Counted from the first letter of the stretch, positions 5,777-11,314 are shown. The stretch: DNA of 11,314 bases from Desulfobacteraceae bacterium (GCA_013203195.1 JABMQM010000602.1:1-11314), one strand, 5' to 3'. Numbers and translations: made by a program. The notes: a model not told the origin generated them from the letters alone.

Positions 5777-7069
5777 ATGAACCAAGATCTGGCCGGAAAG
5801 ATACTGCGTTTCAGGTGGCTGATTTTTCTGATACTGGCTCTGGCCTACTTTTTTGTTTATTTTCATCGTCTTTCGCTTTCCGTCGTCGCCGACGACCTGA
5901 TCAAAGAGTTTCAAACTACCGCCGGCATGATGGGACTTTTGGGTTCCGTTTATTTTTACTGTTATGCCGCCATGCAGTTTCCGGCCGGACTCCTTTCAGA
6001 CTCCCTGGGCCCCAGAAAATCGGTGACCTGTTTTTTGACAGTCGCTGCGGCCGGAAGTATTGTTTTCGGTCTTGCGCCGACTATCAAAGCCGCCTTTATC
6101 GGCAGAGTCATGGTAGGAGTGGGAGTCTCCATGGTTTTTATCCCCACCATGAAAATTCTTTCCCAGTGGTTTCGCGCCCACGAGTTTGCCTTTATGACCG
6201 GCATTTTTAATGCCGTCGGAGGGGTCGGTGTGCTGGCAGCCACCTGGCTTCTGGCTATAATGGCCGCGTTGCTGGGATGGCGGCTTTCCTTTGAAATTAT
6301 CGGTGCCTGCACCTTCATCATCGTAGTTCTGGTATGGCTTGTAGTCCGTGACCGTCCTGAGGATAAAGGCTGGCCCACCCTGGCTGAAATTGACCGTGCA
6401 GATGAGGCCGCCTCGCATACCCCACATCAGATTCCTTTGCTTCAAGGGGCCAAACGGGTTGTCTCGGAAAAATACTTCTGGCCGGTGGCAATCTGGTTTT
6501 TTTTCGATTGCGGAATATTTTTCGGTTTCGGTGCCCTTTGGAGCGGACCTTATCTGATGCATGTCTACGGCATGACCAGAGCCCAGGCCGGGGCCGTTCT
6601 CAGCATGATCGCCTGGGGAATGATTGCGGGCAGTCCCCCCCTTGGATATTTGTCGGACAAAGTTATGAAAAGCCGCAAAAAACCTTTCATTTTTTGTGCA
6701 TTCCTGCTGGTCGTTGATCTTGCATTCCTCTACATGTTTCCTTCCGGCCATTCCCGTACAGTTTTGAGCATTTTCTTTTTTATCTTCTCCATATGTGCAT
6801 CATCGGTTGTTATATTCGGTTTTACCATGATCAAAGAGCTTTTTCCCGTGGAAATTGCCGGAACCTCAACCGGATTGGTAAACATTTTTCCTTTTTTGGG
6901 GGGGGCCGTGTTCATGCCGCTACTGGGCCGGGTGCTGGATGCTTATCCTAAAACAGCCGCAGGAGGGTATTCTCTGGAGGCTTACAAAATGCTCCTTCTC
7001 ATTCTGCTGGGAGCTTCAGTGGTATCGCTGATCTGTACATTTCTAATGAAAGAAACTTTTCCGGATTAA
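5777..7069 (+). CDS. Major facilitator superfamily (MFS) permease, substrate unknown
   Basis: A 430-residue inner-membrane protein with two six-helix halves joined by a hydrophilic loop (about 190-232). The MFS motif A loop after TM2 is present as GLLSDSLGPRKSV (71-83), with a degenerate second copy GYLSDKVMKSRKKP (290-303) at the matching place in the C-terminal half. The TM1 region contains YFHRLSLSVVADDL (28-41), TM4 GRVMVGVGVSMVFIPTMK (109-126) and TM5 GIFNAVGGVGVLAA (142-155), a pattern seen in organic-anion and sugar-phosphate-type permeases. I cannot name the substrate. The ATG at 5777 has AAGG 7 bases upstream. It stands alone on the plus strand, followed 8 bp later by a short broken frame, and faces the radical SAM gene. 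Codon use resembles its neighbours, with no sign of recent transfer. Confidence 0.9.
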   Translation: MNQDLAGKILRFRWLIFLILALAYFFVYFHRLSLSVVADDLIKEFQTTAGMMGLLGSVYFYCYAAMQFPAGLLSDSLGPRKSVTCFLTVAAAGSIVFGLAPTIKAAFIGRVMVGVGVSMVFIPTMKILSQWFRAHEFAFMTGIFNAVGGVGVLAATWLLAIMAALLGWRLSFEIIGACTFIIVVLVWLVVRDRPEDKGWPTLAEIDRADEAASHTPHQIPLLQGAKRVVSEKYFWPVAIWFFFDCGIFFGFGALWSGPYLMHVYGMTRAQAGAVLSMIAWGMIAGSPPLGYLSDKVMKSRKKPFIFCAFLLVVDLAFLYMFPSGHSRTVLSIFFFIFSICASSVVIFGFTMIKELFPVEIAGTSTGLVNIFPFLGGAVFMPLLGRVLDAYPKTAAGGYSLEAYKMLLLILLGASVVSLICTFLMKETFPD

Positions 7070-7077
7070 CCCAGGTA

Positions 7078-7294
7078 ATGGTTTTCATGATACCTGCTAA
7101 TTCTAAAAAAATCGACTTTTATAGATATTCAGGTGGTTGGGCGTTATTGTCTTTCTGCGGAAGAACTGGAAACCATAGCTTGTTACCCCGGGAAAGATTT
7201 TGTTGGGCCTCCCGGCCAGGAAGATCTTCTTCTTTTGCAAGGCAAGGTGGCCGGCATTACGATTATGGCCAGGAGGCCACCCATAAACTGCTGA
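7078..7294 (+). pseudogene. Short reading frame apparently frameshifted at an A7 run
   Basis: Directly after the MFS stop an ATG at 7078 opens a frame that stays open to 7329, but after its first codons the product is rich in Ser, Arg, Gly and His and looks unlike protein. In the neighbouring frame (open 7091-7294) the translation is protein-like: VVGRYCLSAEELETIACYPG, then KDFVGPPGQEDLLLLQGK, then VAGITIMARR. Removing one A from the seven-A run at 7105-7111 would join the ATG to this frame and give a coherent product of about 71 residues. It could be a decayed gene, a sequencing error, or programmed slippage. Alternatively the second frame could start on its own at a GTG (7133), which has no clear ribosome site. 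I do not recognise the family. The 8-bp gap suggests it belongs to the MFS transcript. Confidence 0.35.
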
Positions 7295-7321
7295 GTGTAA
7301 AGTCTGTCGGCGGGGCCGATA

Positions 7322-9133
7322 TCAATTAAGATGCAATCCTAAACCTTTGCTCGCCTCCTTGGCTTTATGCAAAATCGAACAGTTTTCAAACTCAGCAACC
7401 GGCGTCGTGGGAATCCGGTGGTCGCTGTTTTGCGCGTATTGCGCATAGGAGACAGTGACGCCGGCACTTTCAAGGGCCACGGCTGTAGCGTTTTTTTCGT
7501 AAAGGCAAGCGGGTTCATATCGCCAACCGTTTGCCAATCGCCGTTCTTCTTTAATCAGACTGCAATAAACGTAAATGCCCACTGTCAGCCCGGCTATACG
7601 GGTTTTCCAGCCAAATTCCCGGTAAATGTCTTTCAGGAGCCGGTCCATTTTTCTGAACATGCGTTCATCGTGACGAAAATAATGTCTCATGGCCCAGACC
7701 GCCCCTGCATAGGTCGAGCGCAGGGGATGCACCTCACGATCATAACGCCTTCGTATACGCGGGTTTGGATGATTTTTGTATCGCTGCCAACCGGTCAGCA
7801 GGGTTCGGATCAGCCGAGCAAGACTGGGACCGTTGATTTCAAAATCCTGTCGAAAGGCCTTAAGCAGAAAACCCTCTTCCCGGCCATTGCGAATATGCTT
7901 GTGCCGGTAATTGAAGCGGTATTGCCCATGGGCCTCAGCCGGAGAAAACTCTGCTTCACTCAGAAGAATCCCATCCCTTTTGTATTTTTCATATAAAGGC
8001 GTTCCCGGATTGGGCGTGTAAAGCATGAACTGGTGAAAATCGGTCTGGTGGCTGACGGCATGGTCAATGACCTGATCCATGGTTGCAGGCGTATGGTTTT
8101 CCAAACCGATGATAGAAGAGCCTAAAACGCGTACCCCATGGGACTGCAGAAGCTCAACCAGTGCCCGCGTGTCAACGTCCTTGAGCTTTTGATATTGAGC
8201 GCTTTTACCTTCGATCCCCATCCAAACCCAGCCGATACCCAGGCCCACGATTTGCTCAATGCTATAAGAACGAAGGACCCGCGCGGAGCTGAAAACATTC
8301 AACATCCAACTTTTATTGTTCGCCTGCATCAATTTCAGCAGCCTGAGCGCTCGTTTGCGGTGAAGTAAAAAATTTTCATCGAGCACAAAAAACGATTGAA
8401 CCTTAAGTTTTTTTTCAATCCGGCACATTACCGCAAAAAGCTCGTCGCCGGTTTCGTAGAAATTGACAAACTTACCTTTCCCGCCAAACAGGGCAGACGT
8501 GGAGCAAAAGTTACATCCTACCGGACACCCTGCCGAGGGGATTAAGATGGCGGCTGTATCACCCGGCTCATCTCGCAGACTAATCCCCAAGATACGGGTC
8601 CCAAAGGCCGACGATGCCATAGGATGCTTGACCGGGTCATTGGAATTTTGACCAAGAAACTGCCGGAACCATTTTATCCCGTCCCCTCTAACGATGTGAT
8701 CCGCATCGATTGTTGCATGTATGCCGCCCATGTTGGAGATGTGTCCACCGATTACAATGGTGGTTTTGGGCTGATACTGTCGAATCAGTTCGCACATTTT
8801 CCTTACCTTGTCCACATTGGGAGTGATGGCGCTGATTCCGATAATATCATAATAATTCTGTTTGAGTTCTTGAGTGAAGCGCGCCAGGGAAGGAAAATCG
8901 AGGAGGGTACACGGCGCATTTATGTTGGTCTGAATAAGCAGCAGGCCGAAAGATCGGTGAAACATGCGCAGGGAAAAGCCGCCTTGGACTCTCGTGACCT
9001 GATTCTGGTAAAGCTCCATAGGGTTGATGGTGCGACTTCCGTATTCGTCATCCTGAGCAAACGGGCCGAAGACACTGGATAACAGGACTTTGGCTCTAAT
9101 TCCTTTGGGATGAACGCAGGCTGCTTTTTCCAT
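7322..9133 (-). CDS. B12-binding-domain-type radical SAM protein
   Basis: A 603-residue protein. Residues about 65-165 resemble the Rossmann-like cobalamin-binding domain common in class B radical SAM enzymes: FTQELKQNYYDIIGISAITP (86-105), IVIGGHISN (126-134) and DADHIVRGDG (143-152). The classical D-x-H-x-x-G cobalamin-ligand motif is not visible. The radical SAM core starts at GCPVGCNFC, giving C203-x3-C207-x2-C210 for the 4Fe-4S cluster, followed by VLDENFLL (250-257), VWMGIEGKS (303-311), LGSSIIGLE (337-345) and the typical TPNPGTPLYEKY (373-384). A C-terminal region of about 170 residues (from 430) is rich in Arg and Tyr and is unassigned. Such enzymes use a 5'-deoxyadenosyl radical, often to methylate or rearrange lipids, cofactors or peptides; the substrate here is unknown. 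A longer frame begins at a TTG (9196), but the ATG at 9133 is preceded by GGGGGA 4 bases upstream and is preferred. No partner gene lies beside it. Confidence 0.88.
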   Translation of the reverse strand: MEKAACVHPKGIRAKVLLSSVFGPFAQDDEYGSRTINPMELYQNQVTRVQGGFSLRMFHRSFGLLLIQTNINAPCTLLDFPSLARFTQELKQNYYDIIGISAITPNVDKVRKMCELIRQYQPKTTIVIGGHISNMGGIHATIDADHIVRGDGIKWFRQFLGQNSNDPVKHPMASSAFGTRILGISLRDEPGDTAAILIPSAGCPVGCNFCSTSALFGGKGKFVNFYETGDELFAVMCRIEKKLKVQSFFVLDENFLLHRKRALRLLKLMQANNKSWMLNVFSSARVLRSYSIEQIVGLGIGWVWMGIEGKSAQYQKLKDVDTRALVELLQSHGVRVLGSSIIGLENHTPATMDQVIDHAVSHQTDFHQFMLYTPNPGTPLYEKYKRDGILLSEAEFSPAEAHGQYRFNYRHKHIRNGREEGFLLKAFRQDFEINGPSLARLIRTLLTGWQRYKNHPNPRIRRRYDREVHPLRSTYAGAVWAMRHYFRHDERMFRKMDRLLKDIYREFGWKTRIAGLTVGIYVYCSLIKEERRLANGWRYEPACLYEKNATAVALESAGVTVSYAQYAQNSDHRIPTTPVAEFENCSILHKAKEASKGLGLHLN

Positions 9134-9168
9134 TTTATCCCCCAATGTTATGGTGATGGATGTTATAG

Positions 9169-9179
9169 GCGCAATGCGC
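9169..9179. repeat. Short palindrome upstream of the radical SAM gene
   Basis: GCGCA-A-TGCGC at 9169-9179 is a perfect 5-base inverted repeat 36 bases upstream of the radical SAM start. It may form a small stem in the leader or be an operator. No other support. Confidence 0.3.
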
Positions 9180-9238
9180 TTTTGAAACCTTTGCAAATGA
9201 TAATAATCTTTAATGCAATCTTGCCGTAAACAACAGGT

Positions 9239-9268
9239 TTGATTTCGATTTTACAAAAGTATTACAAT
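9239..9268 (+). promoter_or_regulatory. Weak possible promoter upstream of a 25-codon frame
   Basis: TTGATT (9239-9244), an 18-base spacer and TACAAT (9263-9268). The -10 is good and the -35 matches 4 of 6. It would read into the small frame at 9324. The area is AT-rich, so chance matches are easy. Confidence 0.25.
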
Positions 9269-9323
9269 TTCGGCGTTTTAAAGGAGTTTGTCGCTTTATT
9301 GGAATGATGGAGGGGAGCAAGGA

Positions 9324-9401
9324 ATGAACAAATCAAGCCGTCCCACATATTGTATTATTTTTTTATTGACACACAACATGTATGATTATATACAGGAATA
9401 A
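9324..9401 (+). CDS. Possible 25-residue peptide or leader peptide
   Basis: An ATG at 9324 opens 25 codons (MNKSSRPTYCIIFLLT, then HNMYDYIQE) ending in TAA at 9399-9401. A purine-rich site GGAGGGGAG (9309-9317) lies 6 bases upstream. A 7-codon frame at 9304 ends with its TGA overlapping this ATG. The stop falls exactly where the predicted structured RNA begins, and the frame overlaps that RNA's promoter, so it could be a leader peptide or chance. No family is recognised. Confidence 0.2.
   Translation: MNKSSRPTYCIIFLLTHNMYDYIQE
9366..9394 (+). promoter_or_regulatory. Sigma-70-type promoter of the predicted small RNA
   Basis: A perfect -35 TTGACA (9366-9371), an ideal 17-base spacer and TATACA (9389-9394, 5 of 6 matches), set in AT-rich DNA. 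Initiation would be at about 9400-9402, immediately before the first stem-loop. No protein gene follows on this strand. Confidence 0.55.
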
Positions 9402-9579
9402 CAGCTAAGTTTTAGCTAAAGGGTCGATAAATATTGCTCGGCCCTTGGTATGTTCATTTAAGGCGACTTATATCGTACATACCCAAAGCAACAACAGTTC
9501 GGTTGACTCCACACTCAACCGGGGTGACGGCTCAACCGGACCAACTTCTGCCTTGAAATTAACGTGAGCCTTTCTTTTT
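9400..9579 (+). ncRNA. Candidate structured small RNA of about 180 nt, five stem-loops
   Basis: Downstream of a good promoter, five consecutive stems can be drawn by eye. H1 is AGCTAA/TTAGCT (9403-9408, 9412-9417), 6 bp with a 3-base loop. H2 is AAGGGTCGA/TCGGCCCTT (9419-9427, 9438-9446), 9 bp with one G-U pair. H3 is GGTATGT/ACATACC (9447-9453, 9477-9483), 7 bp with an inner GCGA/TCGT stem. H4 is CGGTTGA/TCAACCG (9500-9506, 9515-9521), 7 bp. H5 is GGCTCA/TGAGCC (9529-9534, 9565-9570), followed by TTTCTTTTT. A second CTCAACCGG (9531-9539) repeats 9514-9522 and could pair with the H4 left arm, blocking H5. The segment lies between two minus-strand genes, with no plus-strand gene after it, so a free-standing regulatory RNA is more likely than a riboswitch. 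I do not recognise it as tmRNA, RNase P, SRP or 6S RNA. Confidence 0.5.
9529..9579 (+). terminator. Probable intrinsic terminator of the small RNA
   Basis: GGCTCA (9529-9534) pairs with TGAGCC (9565-9570) and is followed at once by TTTCTTTTT (9571-9579). The 30-base loop is long for an intrinsic terminator, which lowers confidence; the U-tract placement is good. Confidence 0.4.
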
Positions 9580-9715
9580 AGCCCTCTATCTCTTTTCAAA
9601 TATACCGCTCAGGATAAAGAAAAATTTCCGGGAAAACCTTTTCTTTAGACTTTTTTCAGTAGAGATCCGGCTGCCTTCACTTAGTGATATAAATATAAAG
9701 AAATCAGCTGAATAC

Positions 9716-10027
9716 CTAATCTGCTGCTGCACTTGGAAATGTCGCTGTCATGCCTCTTTTGATTAGCTTTGCCTCTCTGCTTTTTACTTTTACCGTGGCC
9801 CGAGCGGCTGAAGTCTGGCGGACGGTGCCGCAGGCAATTGTTGCACCTTCAACTGAATAGAAACAAACATCGGCCCCCATGATAAATCCGGTCTCTTTGC
9901 CTGCATCGATATAAACATGACCTTTGCTGACATTTACCTTGGTTACTTCCGCTGCAAGAGCGCCGCCGGTATAACTAACTATGATTGTTATAGCTGCCAA
10001 AAAGCAAAATGCTTTGATTTTCCGCAT
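9716..10027 (-). CDS. Small exported protein of unknown function
   Basis: A 103-residue protein with a clear Sec signal peptide: basic MRKIK, a hydrophobic core (6-22) and an A-x-A cleavage site (ALA, 23-25). The mature part of about 78 residues is strand-rich: VTKVNVSKGHVYIDAGKETG (28-47), FIMGADVCFYSV, then GTVRQTSAARATVKV and a closing KRGMTATF. The pattern of a 'vyidaGkexGf..Ga' turn followed by a 'G.v......a.vkv' strand resembles small beta-barrel modules such as those at the C terminus of FlgT-like proteins; this is only a resemblance. A strong ribosome site GGGAGGG lies 4 bases before the ATG at 10027. The gene stands alone between a terminator (10102-10126) and the convergent small RNA. 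It was presumably secreted to the periplasm. I do not know its function. Confidence 0.75.
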   Translation of the reverse strand: MRKIKAFCFLAAITIIVSYTGGALAAEVTKVNVSKGHVYIDAGKETGFIMGADVCFYSVEGATIACGTVRQTSAARATVKVKSREAKLIKRGMTATFPSAAAD

Positions 10028-10101
10028 GTAGCCCTCCCGTCATGTAAACAAAATTATCACGAACATATATTATAAAAACCGGATTTTGGGAAGGATTTTC
10101 C

Positions 10102-10126
10102 AAAAAAAAACCGCCACGAGGGGCGG
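10102..10126 (-). terminator. Intrinsic terminator of the cyclic-nucleotide-binding-like gene
   Basis: Read on the minus strand: CCGCC-CCTCGT-GGCGG stem-loop (10126-10111) directly followed by nine T (10110-10102). This is a textbook rho-independent terminator 115 bases downstream of the stop at 10242, separating that gene from the small exported protein. Confidence 0.8.
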
Positions 10127-10150
10127 CGTATATGCAGATTAGAGCCTGAG

Positions 10151-10216
10151 ACCTTTGCAAAATGGTAAGTTCAGCCAGCCCCGTGAAATGCAAGGCACAT
10201 TTCACTGGGGCTCGCT
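10151..10216. repeat. Strong 3'-UTR hairpin with ACCTTTGCAAA flank
   Basis: AGCCCCGTGAAATG (10177-10190) pairs with CATTTCAC-T-GGGGCT (10198-10212): 14 bp with one bulged base and a 7-base loop, plus three more pairs (AGC 10173-10175 with GCT 10214-10216) beyond a mismatch. Next to it lies ACCTTTGCAAA (10151-10161). The unit sits between the stop of the gene at 10242 and its terminator, so it would be transcribed as a stable 3' stem. It looks like a dispersed REP-type element. Confidence 0.7.
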
Positions 10217-10241
10217 GTCGTAGTTCAAGCACTCCTGGATT

Positions 10242-10730
10242 TTATGCTGCAGCTTCCGACTCCTGGATCTGGCCGGTACCGAAGGAAGGCGCATCTTCGG
10301 CTTTGGCTGTTGACGTAATCATCTGATAACTCCAGAGCAGTCGATTTCCGATTAGTCCCGCCAGGCATTTAAAAAAATGAAGCCCTTGTTCCGGATGTTT
10401 TTCAAGAACCTTTGCAAATTCCTCTCTATGAAAATTATCCAAGACCGTCGGTTTCAAGCACTGCCCCGAAGCAGAGTATGCCTCGCGGCCGATCAGGCTC
10501 GACCAGCCAAACGCTTCACCGGCGTTATCTACCGTGTAAACCACCGGTCCGGTGTCGCCGATGCTCAGCTTCACACGTCCCTTGATTAATATATAAAAGT
10601 AATCAGCGGGATCTCCCTCATGAAAGAGAAACTCTTCCTGCTGATAGGATTCCCTTACGGCAGTGCCCATAATATCTTTAACAACAGCCTTGTCCATTTC
10701 CCAAAAAAGATCTGATTGTTTGATAAACAT
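10242..10730 (-). CDS. Stand-alone cyclic-nucleotide-binding-like protein with degenerate pocket
   Basis: A 162-residue cytoplasmic protein made almost only of one CRP-type sensor domain (about 8-135): FLFHEGDPADYFYILIKGRVKL (34-55) is the typical barrel segment, and VYTVDNAGEAFGWSSLI (64-80) corresponds to the phosphate-binding cassette. In place of the usual F-G-E ... R-(S/A)-A it has F-G-W (74-76) and Y-S-A-S-G (85-89), so the Glu and Arg that hold the ribose and phosphate of cAMP are missing. No helix-turn-helix follows; a helix (112-138) and a short Ala/Glu-rich tail end the protein. It therefore probably senses another ligand or acts through protein contacts. The start at 10730 has an ideal AAGGAGG site (10742-10736) 5 bases upstream. 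It is a single-gene unit with its own terminator. Confidence 0.85.
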   Translation of the reverse strand: MFIKQSDLFWEMDKAVVKDIMGTAVRESYQQEEFLFHEGDPADYFYILIKGRVKLSIGDTGPVVYTVDNAGEAFGWSSLIGREAYSASGQCLKPTVLDNFHREEFAKVLEKHPEQGLHFFKCLAGLIGNRLLWSYQMITSTAKAEDAPSFGTGQIQESEAAA

Positions 10731-10759
10731 GGTTTCCTCCTTTCATCTCAAACCGTCAA

Positions 10760-10787
10760 GGGCTGCAAGAAATGCATGTTGGAGCCC
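10760..10787. repeat. Small stem-loop in the leader of the gene at 10730
   Basis: GGGCT (10760-10764) and AGCCC (10783-10787) pair, with three more pairs (CAA/TTG) inside a G-G mismatch. The position, 30-57 bases upstream of the start, would put it in the 5' leader just before the ribosome site. Modest evidence. Confidence 0.3.
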
Positions 10788-11156
10788 TGATTATGAGATT
10801 GAAAGCGTCTAACCCAAGGTGAACAAATGTCAGCATGTTCCATGGTAACAATCGCCGGCAATTAATTCCCCCAAAGGAAACGGCTGGTTCCCTATGGGGC
10901 CGAATATCGGCATTTTAAGGTATCCTATGATCATGGGCCCTCCGTCCAAAAAGCCCTAATAGCAGGAAGATTAAGGCGCATTGCCAATCAAAAAAAGGTG
11001 CGTAAAATCGAAGCCTGAAATTATAAGTTAGACAACAATGCGCTAGAGAAGATCGAGTGAGGGATAAGAGCGCAACATAAAAATCTGAGGAGTCGGAAAT
11101 CAGTCTGAGATCTTATGTCAAATTATAACAGGGTAAATGTCCAAAAGTCAATTTCA
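10788..11156. other. Non-coding stretch without recognised gene
   Basis: I see no protein-like frame in either strand. The only structure is a perfect palindrome GCCGA-ATA-TCGGC (10899-10911) followed by ATTTT, too short for a confident terminator. A promoter for the gene at 10730 should lie in its left part, but no convincing -35/-10 pair was found (the best is TTGGGT-N16-CATAAT on the minus strand). Confidence 0.4.
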
Positions 11157-11314
11157 ATAACGCAGTAGATGGGACTTTTTACGACGCCAGATGGCTAAGT
11201 AAAAATTTTCATATACAAGGCGTAGTATTTTTTCAGGAACGAGGCTATGCAGATAGTATGCTGAGTGTCTGTAAAAATACTATAACGCAGTAGATGGGAT
11301 TTTTTCCGACGCCA
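11157..11314. repeat. Dispersed repeat element: two 33-bp direct boxes, with an inverted repeat beside the second (cut at right edge)
   Basis: Boxes at 11157-11189 and 11282-11314 are identical at 31 of 33 positions (core ATAACGCAGTAGATGGGA, ending CGACGCCA) with a 125-bp period. An inverted repeat lies next to the second box: GTAGTATTTTTTCAG (11222-11236) against CTGTAAAAATACTAT (11269-11283), 13 of 15 pairs, the right arm overlapping the box by two bases. The same core, TAGATGGGACTTTTT to GACGCCA, occurs at 5665-5689. The second box ends exactly at the window edge, so more units may follow. There is no transposase; it is a MITE- or REP-like element. Confidence 0.75.

Noticed and set aside
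5618..5914. Minus-strand frame of 98 codons across the MFS start
   Set aside because: It reads through the palindromic repeat and antisense to the MFS gene; no ribosome site or family pattern.
5996..6751. Long minus-strand open frame of 251 codons
   Set aside because: It lies wholly inside the MFS gene in the opposite strand, is rich in Gly/His/Lys/Asn without domain pattern, and reflects the codon bias of the real gene.
9194..9196. TTG start extending the radical SAM protein by 21 residues
   Set aside because: No ribosome site precedes it; the ATG at 9133 has GGGGGA close upstream and the extension shows no domain character.
9366..9579. Riboswitch controlling a downstream gene
   Set aside because: No plus-strand gene follows; the next gene is convergent, so a free-standing RNA fits better.
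9975..10232. Minus-strand frame of 85 codons
   Set aside because: It runs through the 3'-UTR hairpin and the terminator and overlaps the signal-peptide region of the small exported protein in another frame.
10899..10920. GCCGA-ATA-TCGGC followed by ATTTT as a terminator
   Set aside because: A 5-bp stem with a 3-base loop and only four T is too weak, and no transcript is known to reach it.

Overview
The window looks like chromosomal DNA from a Gram-negative bacterium, most likely a sulfate-reducer-type Desulfobacterota. This is an inference from three things. The outer-membrane lipid-transport proteins (MlaA, MlaC and an HpnN/MMPL-like RND pump) require an outer membrane. The cyclic-nucleotide-binding and B12-type radical SAM proteins are of a style common in that group. 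The intergenic DNA carries dispersed hairpin repeats (core TAGATGGGACTTTTT, GGAAT-rich inverted repeats, ACCTTTGCAAA tails) that I associate with those genomes. No rRNA, tRNA, CRISPR array, integrase or transposase is visible.

Layout, left to right. Bases 1-5261 are a long minus-strand block. Read in the direction of transcription it holds a cyclic-nucleotide-binding protein with an LSm-like tail (5261-4596), mlaC/ttg2D (4375-3749), a 12-TM RND/MMPL transporter (3729-1207), mlaA/vacJ (1210-374) and the 5' end of a branched-chain aminotransferase gene running off the left edge (290-1). The mlaC, RND and mlaA genes are tightly packed (19-bp gap, then a 4-bp ATGA overlap) and form one unit for lipid transfer between inner and outer membranes. 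No MlaF, MlaE, MlaD or MlaB gene is present, so the RND pump probably takes the place of the ABC transporter.

Bases 5262-5776 are a repeat-rich spacer with two large inverted repeats and, at its right end, a promoter for a plus-strand MFS permease (5777-7069). A short reading frame that seems frameshifted follows (7078-7294). Converging on it is a minus-strand B12-binding-type radical SAM gene (start 9133, end 7322).

Bases 9134-9715 hold no large gene. They do contain a plus-strand promoter with a perfect -35, five consecutive stem-loops and a U-tract, which together look like an unannotated structured small RNA (about 9400-9579). A small exported protein (10027-9716) and a stand-alone degenerate cyclic-nucleotide-binding protein (10730-10242) follow on the minus strand. 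The latter ends in a clear intrinsic terminator, preceded by a strong hairpin. The last 580 bases are non-coding and end in a repeat element, two near-identical 33-bp boxes 125 bp apart with a 15-bp inverted repeat next to the second box, which is cut by the window edge.

The best candidates for something undescribed are the structured RNA at 9400-9579, the RND-MlaC-MlaA cassette with matching acidic DEFDK segments in two partners, and the cyclic-nucleotide-binding/LSm-like fusion.
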